A stretch of DNA of 64,000 nt. Source: Cheiracanthium punctorium. Taxonomy: Eukaryota > Arthropoda > Arachnida > Araneae > Cheiracanthiidae. A program made the position numbers and the translations under genes. Shown here piece by piece: positions 51,900-64,000 of the stretch; the stretch's first letter is position 1, and every line of letters begins with the position of its first letter. The notes beneath the pieces are model-generated. The model was not told where the DNA came from. It searched no databases and saw only the letters and a list, made by a program, of their open reading frames with translations. The DNA lies in NCBI GenBank assembly GCA_038373885.1, contig JAWZYV010000772.1:310001-374000 (forward strand), in the 5' to 3' direction.

Positions 51900-54300
51900 T
51901 GTTCTTGTTAAAAGAACATAACTTAATAATCTTTTGTCCTCTTGCAAGACAACCTTCTAAAGGCTAGAAATTTATTCATTTCCATTAGTGAGCGAGTTTG
52001 AATTGCCTGTCACAGTTGATTGATTGTCGTGTTATGGACATGGAAAAAAAAAACAATAGGACACTATATAGGACCGAAGATTTTATACACTGCTTCAGCT
52101 ATGTCAAGGCAAATGTCCAAATAAAGATTTTCTAGTGGACAGTCACTAATCATATCGAATGCTTTTCCAAGTACTTCCTTAAATACTTTTTTATTCCCCA
52201 CCAGTTCTAAGTATCGAGTTTGTTCAATGTATGTTTTAAATTAAAAAGGTAAGGCTGAACATATGTGCCGCAAAGTAGTACATATGTTCATTGTTTCATG
52301 GGCCAATTTGGCTTGTGTTTCTCCCTGATGTGTACCATTATTAAAAGTTACAAAAGTAAATATTTAAAATGGAGAATTTCTGCTTGATATTATCTATCTT
52401 ATTTTGATGTTGATAATATTTCTCAGTTCAAATGATTAAAAAAGGGCATTAATTAACTATAGGTTTTTTTTTTTTTTTTTCCCAACTTCATTTAACTTTG
52501 CAAACTTTTAAAACTCGACTCTTCGTTTGATTTTGCAGCTATATTTATACATGGCAGCTTTTAGCTACATAACTACATTAATTAGTTAAATTTATGTATC
52601 TTAAAATATTTTAATGAGATTTCCTAAAGTGATTATATATAAAATTTATTTTTAAAAAACCTTGAAAATAAATTTTGATTTGTGAGATTTAAACATGGCA
52701 CAATAAGCTGCATTACATTGTTAAAACAAGATAAATCATACCCAAATGTATACATTATAAAACTCTTCCAAAATATTTGCGTGAAATTTTCTTCCTGTGT
52801 CCATCACACTGTTCGTATCAGTCTGCCTTCTAGAGTAGAATACATAAAATGGTGTTACTGGAGGCTTTTTCCTTTTTTAATCACAGCTGTAAAAGCATTG
52901 TATAAGAGTTATAAATACTACATCCACTCTCTGTAATGAAAAGCATTATTTTAAGAATTTATACTAATGTATTCAAAATGAATTAACATTTCTAAAAATT
53001 GTATTTTAAGCAATAATTGCTCATAGACCAAAATGTATTGGGATTCTTTTGTGTGCTCTCTAGTAACAGAACTATTAAGGCTGTGTACATCATTTTACAT
53101 AGGGCACATAGTGAACATGTCAGTAACATAAGTAAATTTCATAGCAGTCAACGGATATTTACAGCAATTAGATAAAAACTAAAATCAAAAGCACTTGTCA
53201 ATCAATTGTTGGAAAGTGTTAAGAAGACCATTCAAATTTATTTTAAATTGAGTTTGGGAAAACGTAAAATTAAGCTTATGTTTATTACATAACTTATGAG
53301 ACATTTAAAATTGGTTTGAAATGCAGCCTTTTTTTTTTTTTTTTTTTTTTTCCCTTACATCTAATCTTAGTAACCTGTAAGTGTTTAACTAATTGCTATT
53401 GAGCAATTTATACAAAACAGTTTGTATTGTTACATAAATTGAAATTTTTAAATGCATTTCCATCTTTATGGTTTAAATGTTAATTTTCTTATGTAATGGT
53501 TTTTAGTTTTTTGAGTAATTTACATTTATTCAAAAATTTTTAAAAAGTGTCTAATCTTTTATTATTTACTTATATAATTACTATCCACAATGCCACTTAG
53601 CATTATTCATTCTGTTGGAAAATTACTTAGACCAAATTGTCATTTTACATAGCTCTAGTTACGTGTAATACTAATCTAGATAATGAAGTACCATATAAAC
53701 AATTTTAATATTTTTACACTTACATTTTGTTGCCAAATTGTTAGGGACAGACACAGAAAATGATATTTCTGTACTTAAGTTATGAAAAATATTTTTTTTT
53801 AAAGGCTGATTGAATAGGATAGCTAATTTTATTTTTTATTTATTGTACATTCTTCATTATTTTCAGCTAAAAAAATATCAAAGTGTATATTATAAAAAAT
53901 AGGGAATAGAGGATTGTCAGTCAGTATTCGGTGACATTTCTTTTGGCTTCTATACACCTGGTCAAAATCGTAATTCTATATTTTTGCAAATAGAGAAATT
54001 TTGTTGAGCTCTGAAACATTCAATAAATATTACTGTAAAATATTTTAGAGTACTAATTATTCGTGTCATGTGCACCAGGTTACAGTGACACAGTGTCATT
54101 ATCATTCTGCAGCTCTTTTATGATTAAAATATTTTAAAACATAAAAACAGCCCTAAAATTTCATTGACCAATATTTTTAATTCTTACATGCTACACTATA
54201 CCTCTCCAAACTTTAGTCAAGTGCAAATGAATTGATTTTAGAAATATGTGTTTGTCCCTAATAATTTGGCAACCCACTGTATATATGGTTAGAAAGTTAT
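51900..54300. other. 3' flank without recognised features
   Basis: A+T-rich; a T17 run near 52464 and a T22 run near 53331. No coding signal. Confidence 0.45.
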
Positions 54301-54302
54301 TA

Positions 54303-54834
54303 CAGTGAAACCCCAATTTAACATCTTCCTAGGGACCGAGAGGAAACAATGTTATATGTGTGGAAAATGCTAATTCAGGATTGGAGAAAAATGAAGTGCT
54401 GACAGAGATTTAAAGTGTAATTTAAGTTGCATATCATTTATTTATTCCTCTACACTAATGTAGGCATTAGTTTTCAAAATTATTTTTTAAAGGAATCACT
54501 TATTACTTTGTGTTTTGTTTTTATTATTTGCATCTCAAATTTCATTTTCAATGCACATGAGGTTTTTCTTTAATTTCTTGACCTTCAAAGCCTCAGAGGA
54601 ATACTTTCATTACTTTCCAAGGTACAATTGCTTGATTCGATGAGGGAATTACATGTCCTTCCTCGTTACCATTTCAATCATCGTATAAGGTATTTGATTC
54701 TAGAAAAGGTGTTAAATGTGGGAAGTGTAATGTTTTTTAACATTATAAGTATAGAAAATACTAGGGACCAATGGCAAGTCATGTTGTAGGCAGTATAAAA
54801 TTAAATGTGGGTAGAGTTAAAGCGGGTTCCACTG
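54303..54834. mobile_element. 532-bp pogo-like MITE
   Basis: Left end CAGTGAAACCCCAATTTAAC, right end read inward CAGTGGAACCCGCTTTAACT, with TA on both sides (54301-54302, 54835-54836). Internal matches ctagggacc and gggaccaat suggest longer ancestral TIRs. No transposase inside. Confidence 0.8.
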
Positions 54835-54839
54835 TAATA

Positions 54840-56470
54840 AATTCATATAAAAATCTGAACTTTGTCTTTCAATGCATTAATGTTACGTGCCTAAGATATT
54901 CTCAACTTATTCTTCAAATTAAAACAATTTTGTTTTGAAATAACTTGTAAATTTATGTTATAAAATTTTCCATGAATATTTTAGATTTACTATAATCTGT
55001 CTTAAAATGTCTTTATAAATTAAGTTTTTATGTACAGTGTTAAGTGTTAAGTTTGTTGCTGCTAGTTTTTTATACCTTGACTTGGTTATAACAGGTCTAG
55101 GATGCATTCTTATGTGGATGCATGTAATGAAGGGCCAGTGGGGAACTCACTTTGAGCCCTGAGCTGGAGAAATGTGCCTGGCTGGCCACCGCTCGTTGGT
55201 ATTGTTGTCTGGCTGGAGCTTCATGGTGGTCCACAGTGTGCTGAGGCAACCCCGATCCTTGTTACTGTATGGCAGTCGTAAAGTATTAAGTAAATACAAC
55301 TTGTTTAGGCACACATATTTTATTTTAGCCACATGTAACACAAGTCTTTATGGCAAGAGATATACTGAAAAATCCACCCTCTCTACTATTTTTACATTAC
55401 CTAGGGGGTTGCATGATTTATAAGTTAACCCCATGGTTCAAAAAAAGGTGCATTTATTGGCTGTGAAAATTCCCAGGTCTTATAGTCCCTGGAAATTCTT
55501 GAGAGCTGTGGCGACTATGAGACAGGAAAAAGAGGGGCGAAGCTTTTTATTAAATTTAGATCCCAAGACAAATCCTTTTTGTTTGAAAACAAAAGCTGTT
55601 ACACCCCTATAGAATAATGAAGGGAGCTAATAGAAAATTTGAATTTAGTGGAGATATTCAGTTTTACGTGTATGTATTCTAAATTAGTGTTGTCATTAAA
55701 AGTGAAAATATTATTACAGGACATGTAAAAGCACAAAATAACTATATATCTGGATTTATAAACTAATTATCATGAGATAATAAAGTTTTGTTTATGTGTA
55801 AAATGTCGTAAGTTTCTGATAAATATGTTTTATGTTATTTTTTACTTTGTACTTTTTGTATTGCAATGGAGTGTTTTATGAACCTTAAAAAATATTATGT
55901 TATTTCTTGTAATTATGTGCTATGGTTGTTTGTTACAAATGTGATAATAAAATTCTATAGAATACAAATTTTATTTTCAGAACTTGTTGTTAGTCATTTC
56001 CTGTTGCATGATGTATAATTTGTAGAATTTAGGATGTAAAAAACCAGTTTTAGATGGCAATCAGATCTAGCTCTAGTGTTTAAAGTGTTTAATAAGAATT
56101 TTAAAAAGAGGGGTGCAAGGGAAGTCATTTTTAAACTATTCAGAAACTCATTTACTATTAATATAAAATAAAACAGTTTTGTTTACACGGTTATTCAGAA
56201 ATTGTTTTGATCATCTACAGAGTATTTTAAAAAAGCAACTTTTATGTTACCATAAAATTTTCGATTCTAATTTAGGGTTTATACCATTGTGGGGGGGGGA
56301 GAATCTTATGTAATTTATGCAATTGAGAAACAAAATTTATCTAGTACTAAAATTATGTTATTTAATGCCAAATGAATGTTATAAAAATAAATATGTTTTA
56401 AATCAAATTCAATGCTTTATTCGAATTTCATAAATATATTGATAATTAAGTGTGATTACATTATATTTTG
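54840..56470. other. 3' flank, with a less A+T-rich patch
   Basis: The segment 55075-55270 is clearly richer in G+C than its surroundings and carries open frames on both strands (about 64 and 83 codons), neither of which I recognise. It may be an old insert or an exon of an unseen transcript. The rest is plain. Confidence 0.35.
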
Positions 56471-56471
56471 T

Positions 56472-56674
56472 CAGGGTTTCTACAGATTTCAAAGCTTCTG
56501 TTTCCCTGACTTTTCATGACTTCTACCACGTTTTCCCTGACTATCTTGCACGCTTTTGTGAACTTCATATTCCATTTATTTTCAGTGTTACTTATTCGTT
56601 GAAAACTTATACATAACATTTTACCTGTTTTTTTTTTTCTTTTAACACATGATATATTTTTTATTTTACTTATT

Positions 56675-56707
<33 letters not shown>

Positions 56708-57155
56708 TTTTTTTTTTTTTTTTTGTCAACTCTACAAAGTATGTCTTATAATAATTTCGCATCTTTCAATTAACACAGGATATATGAATATATGGTACAT
56801 GGCACATTTTAAAATTATTTCTATGTTTAGAAAAGAAAAGAAAATATTTTTTCAGCTTATCAAAATAAAAGTGTTTTGAGATCATATAAAGAAATACACT
56901 TTTACGAAACATCTTAAAATGTAACATTTTAAAATCTTCTCTTAAATTTAGTACAAAAACTGGTAAAATTATAAACTTGATGAAATAATTTAAAGAGAAG
57001 TGGTTTTTCTTTGTAGACAACTCCAAAAATCTGTATATTGATAGATTTTAGTCTTTTGCAGTTATTGTATTTTAATTTATTTCCAGGGATTCTGCTTCAA
57101 CTTTTAATTGCTTCTTTCTCTAGTCCATCTCTTTCATTGCAAACTCTAATTTGCT

Positions 57156-57193
<38 letters not shown>

Positions 57194-57366
57194 CTTTTTA
57201 AGATAAGTTACTTTTTGGTCCAAACTGTAACTAATAACTTTAATTTCACCAGTAAATCTGATTTTTTTTATCCAATTCTCTGACTTTTCTTCACTTTCCT
57301 TGATTTTTCCCTGTTTTTTTTTTTTTTCTTTTCATTTCCCTAACTTTCCAGGTTTGTAGGAACCCT
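56472..57366. mobile_element. hAT-like element, about 895 bp
   Basis: CAGGGTTTCTACAGATTTC at the left; the right end read inward is CAGGGTTCCTACAAACCTG. Subterminal DNA on both sides repeats ccctgac/tttccctgac motifs. No 8-bp duplication is evident. Internal T runs, including T35 at 57157-57191, and an ATT microsatellite (about 56684-56709). Confidence 0.6.
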
Positions 57367-57369
57367 GTT

Positions 57370-59530
57370 TTTAAAAAACCCCATAAGATGGTTTTATGTT
57401 ACATTTTTAATTATAGAAGTCTTAAGTTGCAGTTTCTTTTGCTAGCATAGGTTCTTAAAGTTTTTTCTAATAACTTATAACTGTAAAATTTTAAAAGTTC
57501 AAAGTTAGCAAAATGTTCAACTGACATTTTGTTTAGAGCGAAGAAAGAAATGTTGCCACCAGAAGAATTTTACTCATAAAATCATAATTCTTATTCTTTC
57601 AGTAAAAATAAATTTCATATCAAAACTTTATTTTTGCCTTTTTTATGTATGTTCTGATATTGTTTTTCATTGTTGTTATTTTTTTTAATCAAACTCTGTT
57701 AATGCATAAAACTTTGTTGACTAGAATTTTGTTGATAATTTTGTTATTAGAATTTCTACATCGTATAGACTTTTTATCATCTTATAGAATATGTATTATG
57801 AATTTAATCAGTACTTACTGTCCAGTTTTTTTTTTTTTTTTTTTTTTTTTGTAAGACACAATATTTTTATATTGTGTAGGAGGCATTATGAATTCATGGT
57901 ATATCACATAACTAGGTGCTATGTTTCATTACATTGTTACAGTTTTGTTCATGTTCAATTTATATGCTGTGTTTTTTAAAAGAACAAACCACATATTTAT
58001 TTTATTTGTATAATTATGAAATTTCTTTAAACTTCTCAGTAATATTCATTTGCTTCAAAAGTAAAATGTTTACATAACAGAATTTAAAGATATTTGATCT
58101 ATTCTTTTTTAATTTCAGTAGATTTATATTTATTTTTTAATAAGTTGGAAACATGTTAGCATGCAGTTTACAATGTGAGGGGTAGCAGGGACAAAAAGCT
58201 TGTTGCTGCAACTGCACAAATCAATAATTTTTTTTTTTTAGAAACTTTTAAGGGACTGGTTTTGACCAGGGTTATAAAAATCAGAAGTATTGTAGCAATA
58301 AAGGAATAAAAGTTGTTTCTTAAAATTATTTTGAGCATTTTCCATTACGGATCAAGTGTCCCTCTCATAAGGGGTATCTTTTGAGCCACAGTAAAAGATT
58401 TGGAACTTACAGTTGATCAGGTAAAGAAAATAGTTAAAACTAACAAATCAATGCCATGTTTTACTCCATAATATTTCATTTTATTCTGATGAGTTATAAA
58501 AATATCAAATTTTAATATGTTACTCAAATGTACTTACTCTCCCCTATATATCCTCTTTCCCTATTTTACACAATGTATGTTCATTAAGCTTTTCAGAATT
58601 TGGGAGGGGGGGGGAATGTCCAAAAATATATGAGAAATGATAATAACAAAATTGTTTATACTGAATCTGCATTTTTAATAAATGTATTTTAATTTGTAAA
58701 TGAAACTCATTTTCAGTAATATAATATTTAAAAAAATTCTTTGTATTTGTTTAGTTATTATTAAATATTTTTTCTTGCATTTCCCCCCCCCCCTTCTAGT
58801 TTTGTAAAGGTGTTCATCAGTTGAAATTTTTTTGCAATGTATTGTTGAATATTTTGCATTATATATTTTGGATTGTGTTACGCCACTGATATGTATAAAC
58901 TTTGACAGTTGTAAAATTTCCTCAAATACATAAATATATATATATACAAGAAGTGCATAAGTAATTTTTGGCTTTCAAGTTAAACCATTTATTAAGATAA
59001 AATTGTCTGTCAGTATGTGGTTTACAAATAAATGGGATTTTGAGTGCAGACTTCTGAGGAAAAAACAGATTATGTAACATGTCCTGCCTGCATGGTTTGT
59101 TTGTTAAAATTATTTGTATTTTATTTATTTATTTGAAATGAAAACGTTTTCTGCACAATAATGTGCATATGTAAAATAAATAAAGATGCTAGGATTCTAC
59201 AATATGTTTTCAAAATTCAATCGTATTGATTCAGTTTCATAACATAGAATTATGTTTTCTTTTTGTGTACATTTTAACTAGGTTCTTAAATTCAGCTTTA
59301 AGTTTATTAATTTAGATTTTGTAAATTTTCTTTTGAGAATATATCAATTATTTTTTTAAATAAAATATTTGTGTATCTCAAAACTTATTAAAGAGGCATT
59401 TTATGAAAAATTTGAAGATTTTAATGTAATATGTCATCAGTCTGTTTCTCTAATACAAATATATGCCTTTCAGTTAACATAAGGGGGTTGGGGGGACATT
59501 CATGGAATAAAGCACTATATTAAACATTAT
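57370..59530. other. 3' flank without recognised features
   Basis: Long T runs (57826-57850), a G9 run near 58606 and a C10 run near 58782. No coding signal seen. Confidence 0.45.
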
Positions 59531-60038
59531 ACAGGGTGTCTTAGAAACGCTTTATGCATTTTTACACGCTTTAATTCTTTATCTATCAGAAATAAGTGGG
59601 CAGTGTAAGTAGAAAAGGTGTTCAAAATAAGTAGGAAAAAGACTATGCTAAAAAAATTCCTGTCCTTAATTTTCAAAAAAATTTACATTTTTTAAAATTT
59701 GTATACAACACCCATACCCTAATAAGATGAAGTACAAAATTTCAGCTTTTCATAATAAAGGATCTCAGATATATCTTTAAACAAAGACTGTCAGGGGCTA
59801 TATTTGAATTTGAATGTAAAAGTTCATTGCTAGAGTGCAAAGAAATAATTTTCTTGTGTAATTTCTGTTGGATCCTCGAAACGCAGTCATCCTATATGAT
59901 TTCCCCCCCCCCCCTTCAACAGCCGTTGAAAAGTGGTTTAAATCAGCATATGTTTATCTTTGTATCTCTGACACTTTTTAAGACATAGTTCTCAAATTTT
60001 GTTCATCATTTCATTAGTGTATGGGGCACATTTGACTA

Positions 60039-60895
60039 CCGTATTTACCCACATATACGTCGATCCCGCATCTAAGTCAACCTCCCACTTTCTTGATAAA
60101 AAAATTTGAATATTTTTAAATCGCGAATATAAGTCGATCCACCACTTTCCCGATCAAGAAACTTTAATTTCTTTAAATACATTTATTCAAAATCATCTGT
60201 ATAAAAAGAAAGTACTAAATACAATAATAAAGATAATAACAATGCAAAAGTAGTATACAGAATTGAACTGATAATAATGAATAATAATAATAATAATATG
60301 ATACTACTGACAGTGTGATATGGTAAAATACTAATATGCAAAGTTAAACTGATTCAATATCGGACTCATCAAACAATTAAAAAAATTCCTTCGTCGTCAT
60401 CGGCTCATCATGTACACGTATTGGGTTAGGATCCTTTAGAAAGACCTCCACAGGGGGCAGGGGCACCCTACCCTTTGGTCTAGAGTCCACGCATAGCTAA
60501 TTGATCGTAATCCAACAAGAAGATACGCGTTTTCAATCGGCTCATCATGTACACTTATTGGGTTAGGATCCTTTAGGAAGACCTCCACAGGGGGCAGGGG
60601 CACCCTACCCTTTGGTCTAGAGTCCATGCGTAGCTAATTGACCGTAATCTAACAAGATACACGTTTTCAATCTTTGTATTGCTACATTCTTCCTGGTATG
60701 AAATTCAACCTGAAAAGACGTCATTGTGTTATGGAATGCAAGAAGAGAACATTTGTCTTATAAAAGGGCATTTTTGACTTCTGATTAAAAAAATATAATT
60801 AAAAATTAAGACCCTAGTATAGGTCGACCCCCCCCCCTAACTTTAAGGCCTCTTTTTTGTCCCAAATTTCTCAACTTATACGTGGTTAAATACGG
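60039..60895. mobile_element. 857-bp TA-flanked MITE with internal duplication
   Basis: Left CCGTATTTACCCACATATAC and right end read inward CCGTATTTAACCACGTATAA are TIRs, with TA at 60037-60038 and 60896-60897. The subterminal motif aagtcgatcc / ggtcgaccc repeats. The ends resemble those of the element at 16368 (CCGTAATTTATGG). Contains a 137-bp tandem duplication. Confidence 0.8.
60401..60674. repeat. 137-bp tandem duplication
   Basis: Two head-to-tail copies starting cggctcatcatgtacac at 60401 and 60538, nearly identical, G+C-richer than the host element. The minus strand is open across both (60627-60436; VPLPPVEVFLKDPN appears in frame in one copy). High identity means a young duplication. 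Confidence 0.9.
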
Positions 60896-61070
60896 TAAAT
60901 GAAAATATTTTTCTTTGGAGGTCGTATAAAAGTTTAAAAAGAGTAATTTTTTGAAAATTAAGGAGATTAATTTTTCCTACATTATTTTAAACATTTTATC
61001 AATTTATATTTCCCACTTACCTCTGACAGAAAAAGAATTGCAGCATATTACCACCTGTTGAGACACTGTA

Positions 61071-62690
61071 TTTTAGGAATTGGGAAAAAACGTAAGGTAT
61101 AAAGTAAGTAACCCATACTTGATAATGGTGTCCTGGATTGGTACAGACCTACATTCAAGGAAATTGAAGAAAAGTCAGGTAAATGGAAGAAAAATCTATA
61201 TATTTGTGGCAAAATTATTGAAAATTTGCTATGAAAGTACATTTCTTTACATGACCTGAATATAGTTTTATTCTTGTGTAGTAAAAATTGTTCTATTTGA
61301 ATTTTCATTATTTTATCTAACCTTAAATATAATTTTAAAATTGTGCCTATTCCCCATAGAAAATCCTTAATCCAATGAACATAAGTTGGTTTGGTCACGG
61401 TCGAGACCCATGTCAGCTTTTGCTATTGATGGGAGCAAAATGTGTAAATTTAAGATATAATCTAAATTTTGCAACTTTTAACTTTAAAAAATATGAGCAT
61501 TATAAGTAATCTGTTTTTGTATTCATTATTAGAATTGCTATTTAAAGTGTAAAGTCAGTTAGTATTTTGGAAACCATATCGAAGTAAATTAGTTTCAATC
61601 AGTAAAATGTCTATTTTTGAAATATTTAAACAGAATTTTTTAACAGGGTCATCTTTTTTAGTTCAGTGACTATTAAACTAGTAATCTCGTAATGCAATTG
61701 TAGCTTTAATGAGCTCTTATTATAAATAAATATATTTAATACTTTTAATTAATGAAAACCTGTTTGTTGGATATCTGTAAATTGTCATTGAGTGACACTA
61801 CTAGACAGTCTAAATAGATGTAAACTGAGCTATTTTAATGTCTCTAAAATAATGTAAAAATATGTATGTTTTAATGAAAGATTAGCTGTTATTTGATAAT
61901 TCTTGTTAAAACTGTAAATATTTGTTTTGTAAAGAGTTCTATAACTGTTTTAGTGGTTGTGATTTATTGTACACAAATTTGGTTTCAGAGTGCTGTATTT
62001 ACTATATTTTTGACTGATTTAGTTGTCTATTTCAAATAACCTAAATCAGTAATATTTCATTAAGATCAAGTTTATTGGGTTCCTTGGAAATATTGTTTTT
62101 GTATATCTAAAATATTATGTAAATAAAATTTTCTGAATTAATTTTGTTTTTTATGTAATGAATATTACTTTCTTTTATTCTGATTCATAATTAAATTTCT
62201 TTCTCTTTAATTTTCTTTCGTTAATATCGAAGCACTCAAAAATTAATAGTTTTTCATTATAATATATTTGAGGGTTACTTTGTTTTCACAAGACTAATGA
62301 AGGTATTATGTCTTGCCTGTATAATGCATGTAAAGTTTTTTAATGTTTCGGGGTTTGTTTGATTTGTTTTTTAATTTTGAAAATTATTTTTTATTGAAGG
62401 TTTGTGTTACATACATCCATGCTGATTTTTTTTTTTTTTTTTTTTTTTTTCTGTGTTTGACAGACTTTTTTTTTTTTATTGTCATTCTCAGAGTTAAGTA
62501 GAATAAACTCTAATAAAAGTATCAATGCTCCAAAAAAAGTACACCTATTGATACAAAATTTCATTTGCCATTTGTAAATGCAAATGGGAATAAATATGAT
62601 TGTAGTTTCACATCTAACAACCGTTTAAAACACTTGCACCAACACAGTATAGAATTGAAGCAAGGAGAATTGTACTGTCACCAGAGATCA
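61071..62690. other. 3' flank without recognised features
   Basis: Plain A+T-rich sequence; T25 at 62426-62450. No coding signal. Confidence 0.45.
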
Positions 62691-62768
62691 GTGGCGGCTC
62701 GTGATCAAAAAAATAGGTGAAGAGCTTGATACCAAAATATTATGAAAAACACCTGATGCAGCCATTAA

Positions 62769-62942
62769 TATGGGCGTCGGCAGAATATTTCCCAGGGGGG
62801 GGGCAGACTACTCAAGGGGGGCAAAGACTACTTTAACGTATAGTTACCATGTTGAAAAGAGCAAAAAAGCAAGGGAAAACACTGCATACAAAAATCCAGG
62901 GAGGGCCATAGCCCCCCTTGCCCTATGGTGACGGTGCCCATG
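62769..62942. mobile_element. Small MITE inside the hAT element
   Basis: ATGGGCGTCGG at the left and GGTGCCCAT at the right are imperfect inverted ends, followed inward by G-rich and C-rich blocks (ccaggggggggg; agccccccttgcc). CCATTAA occurs on both sides as a 7-bp duplication (about 62762-62768 and 62943-62949). Confidence 0.55.
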
Positions 62943-63367
62943 TCCATTAAGCATGGTAATTAGGCGGTGGCACAGGCCTTTCTGCGGAAAGAAATTTTTA
63001 ATCTTTCAGCGATGCATTAATTCCTAATGCCTCCACTGGTCGACCCAGGGCCCTTTTAACCTTTGAAGTGAGGGGAAGCTCAGTCTCATTTCGGGCCTTC
63101 TATCCCCTTTTTGTTTGGATTAAGTAAAGTTTTTAATGATTTTCTTTGTTAAAGGGATATTTAATTGATTTAATTATTCTAATGATTTTATTTGAAAAAA
63201 ATATTTTTTTAATTAATTTGAAATTTACCTTAGATAAAAATATATTATTCATTATCTTCGCAATACTTTACTTAATTGTAATGAGATTTTACAGTATTTT
63301 TTAAATTACTGTAAAAAGTAAACTAAAAATATTTTCTTACTACTGAAACAATAAACTTTATTTATAG

Positions 63368-63583
63368 TCATATATTTTTCATGAGACATGGGGCTTTTTT
63401 CAGGAATTCTTTGTTCGTTTTGATGACATCATAAAAATCACAACATGGAAGTTCAGAATTAATTTTGACCTTTAGACGATTTTTAACATTACATCTTGAA
63501 AGTTTACCCCTTTCTACCGACCAAATGTTCCTGATAATAGAAAATTTTGTCTCAACTGGAACAAATATCCCAAGTATAGACAT
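63368..63583 (-). pseudogene. hAT transposase C-terminal fragment
   Basis: The 71-codon minus-strand frame reads FSIIRNIWSVERGKLS, CNVKNRLKVKIN, then CCDFYDVI and KEFLKKA. It matches the end of hAT transposases of the ZMYM6/ZBED-like group, (F)SLM...W..ER..L....VKA.L..K.N.....C..FY......LL, past the dimerisation helix. No start or catalytic region is in the window. Confidence 0.65.
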
Positions 63584-64000
63584 CGCATACTGAACTAATT
63601 TAGAAATGTTGCTACATGGAGTATCAAGACTTCTAAAATGCCTTAAAAATAGCTTTCCACTTCTCTTAATTAAAAATCTTTACAATAACTTAGAAGATCA
63701 TTTAAAAACAAAATTTTGAATTTTTATCCGTTTTGTAGTCATTTTTGAGCCCCCTTCAAATTATGACGGGAAGCTTAAGCTTCTCGAGCCTTTTCACTAA
63801 TCAGGCTCTATGTCGACCACGAGAAAAAACATCTCTTTTATCGTCATCATTCCACCGACTAAATGGTGTTTGTAATACTTTACAGACTATATCATTTACA
63901 GGAAACATAATGAAGGTGAATAAACAGAAAAGAAACTAACTATTATTATCATTAAAATTAACACAAGAAGAAACTCTAAAATTTTCAAAAGACAGCAGTA

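Larger units (their letters stand above)
59532..61068. mobile_element. 1.5-kb TA-flanked element hosting another
   Basis: CAGGGTGTCTTAGAAACG at the left and, reading inward from the right, CAGTGTCTCAACAGG; TA on both outer sides (59530-59531, 61069-61070). The interior is partly mirrored: cctgtccttaattttcaaaa near 59660 against ttttgaaaattaaggagat near 60950. So the original was a foldback-like MITE, later split by the element at 60039. Confidence 0.65.
62695..64000 (-). mobile_element. hAT element entering from the right edge (partial)
   Basis: CAGTGGCGGCTCGTG at 62692-62709 is a hAT-type terminus, also found reversed near 18245. A hAT C-terminal coding fragment lies inward on the minus strand, so this is the 3' end of an element whose body lies beyond 64000. 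A small MITE is inserted near 62769-62942. Confidence 0.6.

Noticed and set aside
61048..61398. 116-codon minus-strand frame
   Set aside because: Begins across a transposon end and shows no known motif; most likely chance.
1..64000. CRISPR arrays, operons, bacterial promoters or phage genes
   Set aside because: The window is a eukaryotic intron-rich gene; the short tandem repeats seen lack spacer-repeat regularity.

Overview
The window is eukaryotic, about two-thirds or more A+T, with long poly-T/A and poly-G/C runs, GT-AG introns of up to 12 kb and a heavy load of mobile elements. The transposon types (mariner, Tc1-like, hAT, Penelope-like, many TA-flanked MITEs) and the diverged but clear animal PPME1 gene point to an arthropod. 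A chelicerate such as a spider or horseshoe crab is my best guess; this is inference only, because no species marker is present.

One host protein-coding gene is seen: PPME1, protein phosphatase methylesterase 1, on the + strand. Fifteen coding exons from 3734 to 50612 join in frame with no stop. They carry the whole alpha/beta-hydrolase fold: HGGG oxyanion loop in exon 3, nucleophile motif GHSMGG split between exons 6 and 7, Asp in DVVEG in exon 7, His in CGHAVHED in exon 14. A short candidate first exon (992-1014) joins in the right phase and gives a 386-residue model. 5' of it (1-991) and 3' of it (50613-64000) I find no other host gene, only a 3' UTR and repeats.

The introns are a layered record of transposition. 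Intron 2 is almost wholly a 2,984-bp DNA transposon with an 8-bp target duplication. Intron 3 holds pogo-like TIR elements. Intron 4 (12 kb) is the most complex. It has a 197-bp foldback with a 13-bp target duplication, a Penelope-like element tail (GIY-YIG-type fragment plus hammerhead-like motif), and a pair of inverted arms of about 1.3 kb. The left arm is interrupted by a second foldback (444 bp, 13-bp duplication) that carries hammerhead-ribozyme-like cores on both strands. The spacer between the arms is filled by a 3.3-kb TIR element that itself holds a 1.4-kb TA-flanked element. A 546-bp tandem duplication follows.

Intron 7 holds a 2.0-kb hAT element with an 8-bp duplication and a minus-strand transposase remnant, then a tRNA-Glu-like gene next to a tRNA-Gln 5' fragment, then a large inverted repeat. 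Intron 12 holds a BED-type hAT transposase remnant, a hAT-like TIR element and a 150-bp satellite split by a 1,290-bp mariner. Intron 14 holds two Tc1-like remnants. The 3' flank (51-64 kb) holds pogo-like MITEs, a hAT-like element, a nested pair of TA-flanked elements with an internal 137-bp duplication, and the end of a hAT element that runs off the right edge.

All coordinates of exons and of duplicated target sites were read base by base; inner boundaries of old repeats are approximate. No alignment or folding program was run.
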